Origin: CBCXVS01 sp965178525
GTDB lineage: Bacteria; Tectomicrobia; Entotheonellia; Entotheonellales; Entotheonellaceae
Direction of reading: 5' to 3'
NCBI GenBank assembly: GCA_965178525.1
Contig: CBCXVS010000118.1
Span: 1-20,889, forward strand
DNA length: 20,889 nucleotides
Shown here: in pieces, positions 1-7,799 of the stretch
Position numbering within the stretch: position 1 is the stretch's first letter
Layout: each line of letters begins with the position of its first letter
Made by a program: the position numbers and the translations under genes
The notes under the pieces: model-generated
The model's database searches: none
What the model saw: only the letters and a program-made list of their open reading frames with translations
Told to the model about the DNA's origin: nothing

Positions 1-774
1 AAATGGACTTTTGAATTGGGCCAACCTGTTGATCTACTTAACCCTCCGCCTATTCTGCCAGGGGAACTTCGGCCTAAAGATCTTGAGATGACCATTCCTG
101 GTTTTGGGGGTATCAAATCAAAAGATGTCGTGGTCTTTACCCGCCAGTTTGCGACGATGATCGAAGCGGGCTTGCCACTCGTCCAATGTCTTGATATTCT
201 AAGTCGCCAGGCGACCCACAAGGAGTTTGCCTCCATCATCGCCCGGGTCAAGATAGACGTGGAGTCGGGGGAGTCTTTCGCGGAGGCCTTGCGGAAGCAT
301 CCCCGGGTGTTTGACAATTTTTATGCCAATATGGTCGAGGCTGGGGAAACCGGTGGTATTTTGGATACCATCTTGGCACGGCTCGCCGGGTATATGGAAA
401 AGGCCCGCGCCCTGAAGGGCAAAGTGAAGAGCGCTTTGGTCTATCCTACGGCGATCATCGGCATTGCCGTGGTGGTCATTATTTTCTTGATGACCTTTGT
501 GATTCCGGTATTTGCGGAGATGTTCGAGGGATTCGGCGGCATTCTCCCGGCGCCGACGCGGTTGGTCATGCAGATGAGTGATTTAACCAAAAAATACGTC
601 ATCTACTTGATCCCGGCCGTCGTTGTCTTTATTTTCCTATTCAAACGTTTTTATCGGACGAATAAAGGCCGCAAGCTCGTTGATTCCTTAGATGCTCAAA
701 TCCCCGGTCTTCGGACCGCTTATTCAAAAGGTGGCGGTCGCCAAGTTTACCCGCACGCTTGGCACGCTGATTAG
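1..774 (+). CDS. pilC: Type IV pilus inner-membrane platform protein PilC, N-terminal part (5' truncated, frameshifted)
   Basis: PilC/GspF family (T2SF domain) proteins form the inner-membrane platform on which the pilus motor ATPases act. The reading frame is open from base 1, so the true start (probably 25-40 residues of the N-terminal cap) lies outside the window. The first T2SF domain is clear: FTRQFATMIEAGLPL near nt 136-180, then ESGESFAEAL and the MVEAGETGG motif near nt 331-357. Two hydrophobic segments follow, at about nt 445-525 and 595-645. Homology continues to about nt 690 (GRKLVDSL). After that the frame runs into unrelated residues and stops at TAG 772-774, while the rest of the protein continues one frame over from ATG 692. 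One surplus base at about 685-691 explains the break. Identity as PilC/GspF is firm; the gene name rather than gspF is inferred from the motif style. Confidence 0.85.
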   Translation, partial: KWTFELGQPVDLLNPPPILPGELRPKDLEMTIPGFGGIKSKDVVVFTRQFATMIEAGLPLVQCLDILSRQATHKEFASIIARVKIDVESGESFAEALRKHPRVFDNFYANMVEAGETGGILDTILARLAGYMEKARALKGKVKSALVYPTAIIGIAVVVIIFLMTFVIPVFAEMFEGFGGILPAPTRLVMQMSDLTKKYVIYLIPAVVVFIFLFKRFYRTNKGRKLVDSLDAQIPGLRTAYSKGGGRQVYPHAWHAD

Positions 775-1144
775 TAGTGGTGTGCCGATTATTGACGGCT
801 TGGGGATTACGGCGCGGACGGCGGGGAATAAGGTGGTAGAAGAAGCCGTGCTCGCCGTCATCAGCAGTGTGAAAGAGGGGCAGCCCCTCGCTGACCCGCT
901 GGGCAAGCAGGACCTCTTTCCGCCCATGGTGGTGCAAATGATTGAGGTTGGCGAGAGTAGTGGGGCGCTCGATGCCATGCTCGAAAAAATTGCCGATTTC
1001 TATGATGAGGAAGTCGATGCGGCCGTATCCGCGTTGACCTCGTTGTTGGAACCGGCCCTGATGGTGTTTCTTGGAGTGACCATTGGTTTCATCGTCGTTG
1101 CCATGTATTTACCCATTTTCAAAATGGCCGGTCAGATCGAGTAA
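692..1144 (+). CDS. pilC: PilC, C-terminal part (downstream of frameshift)
   Basis: This is the second T2SF domain of the pilus platform protein, in a different frame from the upstream fragment. It begins MLKSPVFGPLIQK, which normally follows directly after GRKLVDSL in PilC. It contains the second-repeat motif FTRTLGTLISSGVPI, then MVVQMIEVGESSG, and ends with the C-terminal transmembrane segment LMVFLGVTIGFIVVAMYLPIF before the conserved short tail. Joined to the upstream piece it would give about 380 residues plus the missing N-terminus, close to the usual length of about 405. ATG 692 has no Shine-Dalgarno sequence that I can see and lies inside the upstream frame. It is therefore best read as the rest of one gene, not as a separate protein. 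Confidence 0.82.
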   Translation: MLKSPVFGPLIQKVAVAKFTRTLGTLISSGVPIIDGLGITARTAGNKVVEEAVLAVISSVKEGQPLADPLGKQDLFPPMVVQMIEVGESSGALDAMLEKIADFYDEEVDAAVSALTSLLEPALMVFLGVTIGFIVVAMYLPIFKMAGQIE

Positions 1145-1192
1145 CGATCAACCCTGCCGATGGGCGCTTAACGCCTCTTCACGAGGGCCGTT

Positions 1193-4100
1193 GTGACGCG
1201 GTTTGAGGCGGTGCGGCCTCCACACGCCGCGTCACAACGGCCTGTGCACGTCTTGCGAGGGGTGGTGGCTGGCGCCAAAGGCTATCTCCTCGCCCGCCTC
1301 TACGTTGAACAACGCGTACCGCTATTCATTGTGATGCCTGATGCACAGCAGCGCGACCAGATGTATGACGACCTGCGCTGTTGGCTGGCTGACTTGCCTA
1401 GCACGGATTCTACCGAGCATGGGTTTGAGGATGCCGTGTTGCGGTATGAGCCCTGCAGCGCGTCGCCAGTCGGCTCCGTAGCGTATCAACAACATCGAGC
1501 CTTGTATACCTATCAACCGTTGTGGCGGCTGCTCGGGCAAGAGGCCGTCGTGGTCGTCGCCGCTGTCGATTCGCTCCGCTACGGCGTTGTGCCGCCTGCC
1601 GATTTGCAGCACAGCCTCCTGCCTGTGGCCAGTCATGATATCTTACGCTTACCCGATCTCTTAGCTGCAGTAGTGGAGCGCGGCTACCGGCGCGTGCCGC
1701 TCGTAGAGGGCGTGGGAGAGTTTAGCGTCCGTGGCGGCATCCTCGACGTTTTTTCCCCTGGCCAACGGTATCCTTGGCGCATCGAATTTTTTGGCGATGA
1801 GGTTGAGACCATCCGAACGTTCGAGGTGCAGTCGCAAACCTCCGTGACGGCTTTGCAGCGCGTCGTGATCGCGCCTGTGCATCCGTTGGGCCGGCAACCG
1901 CAGGATACCGTGGGTTTTATCCGACTGCAGGCGCATCTCCGCGCGCATGATTGGAGTGAGCCGCGTATTGCCGCGAGTATGGCGCATTGGCACATGCAAT
2001 CACCTTCCGAATGGCCCTGGGGTGTCGAGGCATTTTTTTACGAAAACGTGCAAAGCCCGCTGGCCTATCTTCCGGTGACCGGGTGCCTCTGTTGTATCGA
2101 TACAGAGGATATCGACGCGTTCTTACAACAATGGCCCATACCGGAAGCACTCCGTGTGGGGGAGGCGGCGGCGCCACTGCCGGCCACCCACCTGATCGCT
2201 CCTGATGCGCTCGCGCAGCAGTTACGCCAGCAGACGGCCGTGTCCCTGCTACGGTATGAGCCGCCTGCGGCCTCGCCCCCCGCCACCCTGCTGCGGTCGC
2301 GGGGGGCGCCACAATTCTTTGGCGTCCTCGACCGGTGTATCGCACAGCTTCAACAATGGCAGGCGGAGGGATTGTGCATGCTGATCCTCTGTCGATTTCC
2401 TCTTGAAGTGCAACGGATGCAAGCAATGCTGGCGGCTTATGACATCGGTTCCCGGCCGCTTACAGCGTGTCGCGAGTGCTTATCGGATGAAACGTTGCAA
2501 TCCGGGCTGATCGTGCTAGGCGTTGGCGAACTGAGTCAGGGGTTCGTCTTGCCGGATATGGGCCTCGTGGTCCTACGGGAGGTCGATATCTTCGGCGACA
2601 AGCCACGTGAGGCGGCGCGTCCGGCCCGAAGCCGCAAAGCCCAGATCGATTTCGGGACGTTGCAGTCCGGTGATCGGGTGGTCCATGTGGATTATGGCAT
2701 TGGCTGTTACCGCCGCATGACCTTTTTAGACGTTGGGCAAGACGGTGGCGAATTTATGGAATTGGAGTATGCCGACGGCGCCACCCTATATGTCCCGGCC
2801 TATCGCCTCAGTGTGGTGCAAAAATACAGCAGCGGCGGCGACCGTGACACCGAGCGTCTCGATCGTCTGGGCGGCACGAGCTGGGCGCGGACCAAAGAGC
2901 GCGTCAGGGAATCCCTGCTGGCGATGGCGGAAGGGTTAGTGCAGGTGCACGCGGTGCGGCAGAGCGACGAAGGCTATGCGTTCTCGCCCCACACGGCCTT
3001 ACACCAGGAGTTCGACCGCCGTTTCGAATACGCCGAGACCGAGGATCAGCTCCGAACCATTCAAGATGTCCTCGCCGACATGGAGCGGCCACGCCCCATG
3101 GAGCGTCTGGTATGCGGCGATGTGGGGTATGGCAAGACCGAAGTTGCCATACGCGCGGCATTCAAAGCGGTATACGATGGCAAGCAAGTCGCGGTGTTGG
3201 TGCCCACAACGGTCTTGGCCCAACAGCATGATGAGACCTTTCAGCAGCGTTTCGCCTCGTTTCCCGTTGAAATCGGCGTGTTGAGCCGTATGCGCAGTCG
3301 CAAAGAACAACAGCACGTGTTGGCTGGCTTGCGCCAGGGAACCGTCGATATCGTCATCGGCACCCATCGTTTGTTGCAAAAGGATGTGGCGTTCAAAGCG
3401 CTGGGGCTTCTTGTCGTCGATGAGGAGCACCGCTTTGGGGTTGGGCATAAAGAAAAGATCAAGCGCATGAGCACGCGTGTGGATGTGCTTATGTTGAGCG
3501 CCACGCCCATTCCGCGTTCGCTCCATATGACGCTGGTCGGCCTGCGCGATTTCAGTATGATTGAGACGCCACCGGAAGGGCGTAGTGCGATTCAGACGCT
3601 CGTGACGCCCTTTGCCGAAGAGACGATGCAGCAGGCTATTCGCCACGAACTGGGACGTGGCGGCCAAGTGTTTTTTGTCCACAATCGTATCGATACCCTG
3701 CCAGCCCTGGAAGCCATGCTGGCCCGGCTCGTGCCGGAATGTCGCGTCGGCATCGCGCATGGGCAGATGCCGGAGCGGGAACTCGAAAAAATCATGCTGC
3801 AGTTTCTCCGGCGCGAATTCGATCTCCTCCTATGCACCACGATTATCGAGTCCGGTCTCGATATTCCGTCTGTCAACACCATTATCATCAACCATGCCGA
3901 GCAGTGTGGGCTGGCGCAGCTGTATCAGCTGCGTGGCCGGGTGGGCCGGGGCATGCAACAGGCCTATGCCTACTTGTTGATCCCTGGGGATTTATTGCTC
4001 TCCGAGTCAGCCCGCAAACGCATCGAAGCCATTGAAGAGTTTAGTGACTTGGGCTCCGGATTCCAATTGGCCGCCCGGGATTTGGAAATTCGAGGCGCGG

Positions 4101-4666
4101 GCAATCTTCTCGGGGCGCAGCAGTCGGGCCACATCGCGAGTGTCGGCTTCGATCTCTATTGCCAGATGCTCGCCGAAGCGATCCGCACGAGGCGGGGCGA
4201 GGCCGTGCCGGTGCGGGTTGATCCCGAGTTGCGTCTCGATATACAGGGCCATATCCCGCCGGCTTATGTCGAGAGTGAAGCACAGCGTTTGGAACTGTAT
4301 CGTCGTCTGGCGACCGTGGAAAGTGACGCAGCGTTGCAGACGCTGCAGCAAGAGATCCGGGACCGCTTTGGCGCGCTGCCCGATGCGGTGCTGCGTTTGC
4401 TCGCGATCGTAGCGTGTAAGCTCCTAGCATGCCAGTTGGCTATCGAGCGCATGGAATATCAACGTGAGGCTGTGCTCCTCACATTTCATCGGCAAACACC
4501 GATTGATACAGCCGTTTTATTACAGTGGTTAGAGGCCACAGGAGCGCCATTTCGGTTTCAGTCCGAGCATATCATTCGCCTCGCGCTTCCGGGGGCCTCG
4601 CCTGAGACGCGCTTGGCGCAGCTCAAAAAGCACTTGCAACTATTGCGCGCCAGTGCTAGCATCTAA
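1193..4666 (+). CDS. mfd: Transcription-repair coupling factor Mfd
   Basis: Mfd is a cytoplasmic dsDNA translocase. It releases RNA polymerase stalled at lesions and recruits UvrA for nucleotide excision repair. The protein is 1157 residues, the usual full length. Order: UvrB-like N-terminal module with the GEFSVRGGILDVF motif; RNA polymerase-interacting (CarD-like) domain from about residue 487 (LQSGDRVVHVDYGIG); superfamily 2 helicase domain with Walker A GDVGYGKTE (642-650), DEEH box (743-746), the SATPIPRSL motif and motif VI QLRGRVGRG; C-terminal TRCF domain that masks UvrA binding. I chose the start GTG 1193 because no earlier in-frame start gives recognisable homology; a weak GAGGG lies just upstream. 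It sits 48 nt after pilC and about 50 nt before the membrane fusion gene. The pairing of mfd with a nearby surA/ppiC gene also occurs in some Deltaproteobacteria. No inactivating change was seen. Confidence 0.97.
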   Translation: MTRFEAVRPPHAASQRPVHVLRGVVAGAKGYLLARLYVEQRVPLFIVMPDAQQRDQMYDDLRCWLADLPSTDSTEHGFEDAVLRYEPCSASPVGSVAYQQHRALYTYQPLWRLLGQEAVVVVAAVDSLRYGVVPPADLQHSLLPVASHDILRLPDLLAAVVERGYRRVPLVEGVGEFSVRGGILDVFSPGQRYPWRIEFFGDEVETIRTFEVQSQTSVTALQRVVIAPVHPLGRQPQDTVGFIRLQAHLRAHDWSEPRIAASMAHWHMQSPSEWPWGVEAFFYENVQSPLAYLPVTGCLCCIDTEDIDAFLQQWPIPEALRVGEAAAPLPATHLIAPDALAQQLRQQTAVSLLRYEPPAASPPATLLRSRGAPQFFGVLDRCIAQLQQWQAEGLCMLILCRFPLEVQRMQAMLAAYDIGSRPLTACRECLSDETLQSGLIVLGVGELSQGFVLPDMGLVVLREVDIFGDKPREAARPARSRKAQIDFGTLQSGDRVVHVDYGIGCYRRMTFLDVGQDGGEFMELEYADGATLYVPAYRLSVVQKYSSGGDRDTERLDRLGGTSWARTKERVRESLLAMAEGLVQVHAVRQSDEGYAFSPHTALHQEFDRRFEYAETEDQLRTIQDVLADMERPRPMERLVCGDVGYGKTEVAIRAAFKAVYDGKQVAVLVPTTVLAQQHDETFQQRFASFPVEIGVLSRMRSRKEQQHVLAGLRQGTVDIVIGTHRLLQKDVAFKALGLLVVDEEHRFGVGHKEKIKRMSTRVDVLMLSATPIPRSLHMTLVGLRDFSMIETPPEGRSAIQTLVTPFAEETMQQAIRHELGRGGQVFFVHNRIDTLPALEAMLARLVPECRVGIAHGQMPERELEKIMLQFLRREFDLLLCTTIIESGLDIPSVNTIIINHAEQCGLAQLYQLRGRVGRGMQQAYAYLLIPGDLLLSESARKRIEAIEEFSDLGSGFQLAARDLEIRGAGNLLGAQQSGHIASVGFDLYCQMLAEAIRTRRGEAVPVRVDPELRLDIQGHIPPAYVESEAQRLELYRRLATVESDAALQTLQQEIRDRFGALPDAVLRLLAIVACKLLACQLAIERMEYQREAVLLTFHRQTPIDTAVLLQWLEATGAPFRFQSEHIIRLALPGASPETRLAQLKKHLQLLRASASI

Positions 4667-4717
4667 ATGCCCAACCCCTTGAAAAAAAAGCCGCACCTAA
4701 TTTCAAAGTGAGTTATT

Positions 4718-6001
4718 ATGTCTGAAAGCTCTCTTCCCACGGGTAAACTCCGCGTTATTATCCCCGCGATTGTCTTAGGCATTGGCGCGATCATTGGACT
4801 CCGCTACGGCATTGGTTATTGGCTTTACAGCATGAAGCATGTGGTGACCGATGACGCCAGGGTCAAGGGGCGTATGGTCTCGGTGGCGCCTACCGTCTCC
4901 GGGACGGTCCAGGTGTTGCATGTGGAGGAGGGCAGTGTCGTCAAAGCCGGAGATATTTTGCTGAAGATTGCGGATAGCACCTATCGCCTGCGGCATGAAG
5001 AGGCCGAGGCCCAAGCCGAGATGATCAAACGGCAATTACGGGAAGCCGAGCGCGTGTACGACCTACATGTCAAACGAGCTGGAAGTCAGATTGCGCATGC
5101 CCAAGCGGAGCTGGCGGCGCAACAGAGCGCGCTGGAAGAAGAACGCACGGCCTTGCAACTCGATAAGGAGCAACTGCGCAACGAGGTTGCCGAGGCGGAA
5201 GCGACGCTCAAACAAGCTGCATCGACCGAGCAAGAAATGCGAGGACAAGTCCGCGTGGCGATGAGTAATTGGAAGCGCTCACAGGCCTTGTTCAACGATG
5301 GCATTATCTCGGTGGAAAGTCGCGATCAGGCACAGGAGACGGTGGCTCAGTCCCAGGCGCGCCAGGCCGCGGCGCGGGAACGTGTGGCGCAACAGCGCGC
5401 CCGGCGCAATAAGGTTTTGGCCTCGCAGAAACGAGTCAAACTGCTTGAACGCAAAGTCCAGACTATGCAGGCGGAAGTGGAGAAAGCCCGGGCCAACCTC
5501 CGTTTGGCCGAGACCCAGCAGGATGAAGGTGGTGTGCTGGAGGAGAAGAAACGGATTTTTGACGCCAGGCTACGCGAGGCGCTGGCGAAGGCCGAACGGG
5601 CGCTGGGCGATGTGGAAGATACGGCGTTGCGTAGCCCTATTGACGGTGTGATCAGTCGCCAGCGCGTGGAGGAAGGTCAGTTGGTGCAGCGCGGGCAACC
5701 GGTACTGGTGATTAGTGATCCCCAGGATGTCTGGGTGCTGGCAAATATTAAGGAGTCGTACATTCGCGAAGTTGCCGTGGGCAAACCGGTCGATGTGCGG
5801 GTGGATGCGTACCCGGATCGGAAGTTCGAGGGCAATGTCACGACCGTGGGGGCGGCAGCGATTTCGGAGTTTTCGCTCTTTCCGCCGACGGGCACCTTTA
5901 CCAAGGTTGAGCAGCGCATTCCGGTACAAATCAGTGTACCGAATGCGGATGGGCTCCTGAAGCCAGGTATGATGGTCGTGGTGGGTATCGTGAGGGAGTA
6001 A
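4718..6001 (+). CDS. HlyD/EmrA-family membrane fusion (periplasmic adaptor) protein
   Basis: Periplasmic adaptors of this family link an inner-membrane exporter to an outer-membrane TolC-type channel. The 427-residue protein has one N-terminal membrane anchor (about residues 12-37). Next comes the first half of a lipoyl-like domain (TDDARVKGRMVSVAPTVSGTV, VEEGSVVKAGDILLKI), then a long Ala/Glu/Gln/Arg-rich coiled coil (about 88-300). The second lipoyl half follows (LRSPIDGVISRQRVEEGQLV), then a beta-barrel with the EmrA-like TFTKVEQRIPVQI segment and the terminal LKPGMMVVVGI. No EmrB-type permease, ABC transporter or TolC gene lies next to it, so the substrate and pump are unknown. Its stop is 1 nt from the surA start, so it is probably co-transcribed with surA and may share a role in envelope biogenesis (inference). 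No strong Shine-Dalgarno precedes ATG 4718. Confidence 0.93.
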   Translation: MSESSLPTGKLRVIIPAIVLGIGAIIGLRYGIGYWLYSMKHVVTDDARVKGRMVSVAPTVSGTVQVLHVEEGSVVKAGDILLKIADSTYRLRHEEAEAQAEMIKRQLREAERVYDLHVKRAGSQIAHAQAELAAQQSALEEERTALQLDKEQLRNEVAEAEATLKQAASTEQEMRGQVRVAMSNWKRSQALFNDGIISVESRDQAQETVAQSQARQAAARERVAQQRARRNKVLASQKRVKLLERKVQTMQAEVEKARANLRLAETQQDEGGVLEEKKRIFDARLREALAKAERALGDVEDTALRSPIDGVISRQRVEEGQLVQRGQPVLVISDPQDVWVLANIKESYIREVAVGKPVDVRVDAYPDRKFEGNVTTVGAAAISEFSLFPPTGTFTKVEQRIPVQISVPNADGLLKPGMMVVVGIVRE

Positions 6002-6002
6002 G

Positions 6003-7019
6003 ATGGCGCATACACGTCATACCGTACGCCGCTGGCCGTTGTGGCTGGCCTGTGTCACTCTGGTATGGTGCGGGACCTGGCCCGGCGTCAGCCTTTTCGT
6101 CACGGAGGCGGCGGAACTGCTTGATGGCATTGCCGCAGTCGTCAACGATGAGATCATTACGATCAGTGAAGTACGGGAAGCGATGGCGCTAGAGGTTGAC
6201 GGGTTGCGGCAACAGTATAGTGGTATTACCCTGGAGCAGAAGCTCCAAGAACTCTACCGCAACACGTTACAACCGTTGATCGATGTGCAGCTCCAGATCG
6301 AGCGGGCGCGGAAGTTGAACCTTCGGGTTTCGGACGAGGATATCGCTTACCAGATGGCCCGCCTGAAAGAGGAAAATCGAATTTCCAATGAGGAATTGCA
6401 ACAGCTGCTGCAGAGCCGCGGCCTCACGATGGAGAGCTATGAAGAGCAAATCCGCCGCAGCGTTCTGGTATCGAAGGTAGTGAATGCCGAGGTGCGTTCA
6501 CGGCTGGTCATCATGGAGACGGAGTTAGCCGACGCCTACCGTCAACAGAAAGAGCGCTATCGTGTGGCCGGTGAGCTGACCGTCAGCCATATCTTATTTC
6601 TCGTCTCTGATCCAACGGATACGGCGCAAGAAGAGCGTGCCAGGCAGAAGGTGCAAGACGTGTTGCAGCAACTCCGTAACGGGGGGAATTTTGAAACTCT
6701 CGCGGCACAGCACTCGGAGGGGCCGTCGGCCGACCATGGGGGGCTATTAGGGCCGTTTCGCACCGGAGACCTAGTGCCTGGCTTTGAAGAAGCCGTGGCG
6801 TCGCTGCAACCTGGCGAGATCAGCGATCTCGTCCGGACGCGAGTCGGGTGGCACATTATCCGCTTAGAAGACAAGAAAGACGGGAGCTATAAGCCATTCG
6901 AGGACGTCCGGGAGGAACTCCGGAATGAACTCTTGCGGACGAAGACGGAGCAGAAGTATGCCGAATGGCTGCAAACCTTGCGGCAACAGGCGTATATCAC
7001 CATCCTGTATGAGGGATGA
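6003..7019 (+). CDS. surA: SurA-like periplasmic peptidyl-prolyl cis-trans isomerase
   Basis: This is a chaperone/isomerase that escorts outer-membrane proteins through the periplasm. The N-terminus has a basic stretch, a hydrophobic core and a plausible cleavage site near residue 36 (VTEA/AE). The SurA_N chaperone domain follows, beginning LLDGIAAVVNDEIITISEV and running to about residue 175. A single parvulin domain (about 191-291) is marked by ELTVSHILFLV, the GGLLGPFRTGDLVPGFEEAV stretch and VGWHIIRLED. The length (338) and single parvulin domain differ from E. coli SurA, which has two; the short form is common in non-enteric bacteria. GAGGGAG at about 5992-5998 supports ATG 6003. The preceding gene ends at 6001, so translation is probably coupled. 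PrsA or a generic PpiC-family name is possible, but the SurA_N start favours SurA. Confidence 0.9.
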   Translation: MAHTRHTVRRWPLWLACVTLVWCGTWPGVSLFVTEAAELLDGIAAVVNDEIITISEVREAMALEVDGLRQQYSGITLEQKLQELYRNTLQPLIDVQLQIERARKLNLRVSDEDIAYQMARLKEENRISNEELQQLLQSRGLTMESYEEQIRRSVLVSKVVNAEVRSRLVIMETELADAYRQQKERYRVAGELTVSHILFLVSDPTDTAQEERARQKVQDVLQQLRNGGNFETLAAQHSEGPSADHGGLLGPFRTGDLVPGFEEAVASLQPGEISDLVRTRVGWHIIRLEDKKDGSYKPFEDVREELRNELLRTKTEQKYAEWLQTLRQQAYITILYEG

Positions 7020-7055
7020 GCGGCGCGGCTGAGGTGCGACTGCGATGCTCCGACC

Positions 7056-7083
7056 TTGACTTCTTGGAAAATTCTGGTAGAGT
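7056..7083 (+). promoter_or_regulatory. Predicted sigma70 promoter of the pyr operon
   Basis: A -35 TTGACT (7056-7061) and a -10 TAGAGT (7078-7083) are separated by 16 bp. Transcription would start near 7090, just before the PyrR-binding stem-loop, leaving a leader of about 150 nt before pyrR. The position fits an attenuated operon. The call rests on consensus matching only. Confidence 0.6.
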
Positions 7084-7091
7084 ACGCACAG

Positions 7092-7130
7092 TTCTCTTTA
7101 AGTTAGTCCGGCGAGGCTATCAAGGGAAGA
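7092..7130 (+). promoter_or_regulatory. PyrR-binding RNA stem-loop (anti-antiterminator) of the pyr attenuator
   Basis: AGTCCGGCGAGGCT at 7105-7118 fits the known PyrR-binding loop consensus ARUCCNGNGAGGYU. The flanks fold as that element requires. An upper stem GTTAG/CTATC, with one mismatch, closes the loop. A purine-rich internal bulge (AA on the 5' side) follows. The lower stem TTCTCTTT (7092-7099) pairs with AGGGAAGA (7123-7130), with GU pairs and one mismatch. CAAGGG at 7121-7126 can instead pair with TCCTTG (7164-7169), the 5' arm of the terminator, so an antiterminator is possible. In the Bacillus model, UMP/UTP-bound PyrR stabilises this loop, blocks the antiterminator and lets the downstream terminator form. 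Confidence 0.85.
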
Positions 7131-7159
7131 TCCGATGGATACTCGTATGCGTTGTCTCG

Positions 7160-7191
7160 AACCTCCTTGCCTGGCGCGAGGGGGTTTTTTT
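7160..7191 (+). terminator. Intrinsic terminator of the pyr leader (attenuator)
   Basis: CCTCCTTGC (7162-7170) pairs with GCGAGGGGG (7176-7184) across the five-base loop CTGGC, giving nine pairs of which two are G-U. AA at 7160-7161 can extend the stem into the T run. Seven T residues follow directly (7185-7191). It lies 50 nt before the pyrR start and 30 nt after the PyrR-binding loop, the standard order for PyrR attenuation. Confidence 0.88.
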
Positions 7192-7241
7192 CGTCCCGAA
7201 GTCGAGCTGGGGGGCTGACTCTTAGGGGTGAAGGAGGCACA

Positions 7242-7799
7242 GTGGTGGGGAGGCACGTCAAAGTACAGGTCATGGATGCTGCCGCCATCGAGCGTGCTCT
7301 GGTCCGCATTGCGCATGAAATCCTGGAACATAACAAGGGTGCTGCGCATCTCGTACTCCTCGGTATCCGGACGCGTGGTGTGCCGTTGGCGCAGCGCTTG
7401 TCTCGGCACGTGACCCAGATCGAACAACATCCGGTGCCGGTGGGCGCCGTGGATATCACCTTGTACCGAGACGATTTGAAAGGCCAGAAGAGTCGGCCGG
7501 TGCATCCCACGGACATTCCCTGTGACTTGGATGCCAAGCATGTGATCCTGGTTGACGATGTCCTCTACACAGGACGTAGTATTCGGGCGGCCATGGATGT
7601 CTTGACGGATTTCGGGCGCCCACGATCGATTCAACTGGCCGTGCTCATTGACCGTGGCCATCGTGAACTGCCCATACGGGCCGATTACATCGGGAAAAAC
7701 ATTCCAACCGCACGAAATGAGCAAGTCAGTGTGCTGTTGCACGAGGTGGATGGGGACAATGCAGTAATCATTCTTGAGGATCGTGATGCTGACACATGA
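7242..7799 (+). CDS. pyrR: PyrR, bifunctional pyr operon attenuator / uracil phosphoribosyltransferase
   Basis: PyrR binds pyr leader RNA when charged with UMP/UTP and, in many species, also converts uracil and PRPP to UMP. The protein is 185 residues from GTG 7242, normal for the family (about 180). It has the PRPP-binding loop HVILVDDVLYTGRS (about 100-113, with Ser where Thr is usual), GIRTRGVPLA (41-50) and the PyrR signature DRGHRELPIRADYIGKNIPTARNE (137-160). GGAGG at about 7232-7236, roughly six bases upstream, supports the GTG start; the in-frame extension to 7152 would run into the attenuator and is rejected. It heads the operon behind its own target RNA, so autoregulation is expected. 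Its 3' end may overlap pyrB. Confidence 0.96.
   Translation: MVGRHVKVQVMDAAAIERALVRIAHEILEHNKGAAHLVLLGIRTRGVPLAQRLSRHVTQIEQHPVPVGAVDITLYRDDLKGQKSRPVHPTDIPCDLDAKHVILVDDVLYTGRSIRAAMDVLTDFGRPRSIQLAVLIDRGHRELPIRADYIGKNIPTARNEQVSVLLHEVDGDNAVIILEDRDADT

Noticed and set aside
1917..2426. Antisense ORF of 169 codons in mfd
   Set aside because: Shadow frame of a conserved gene; Arg/Ala/Pro-rich composition with no motif.
7016..7225. Small plus-strand ORF overlapping the surA stop (69 codons)
   Set aside because: It lies across the pyr promoter, PyrR loop and terminator. It has no ribosome binding site or recognisable sequence.
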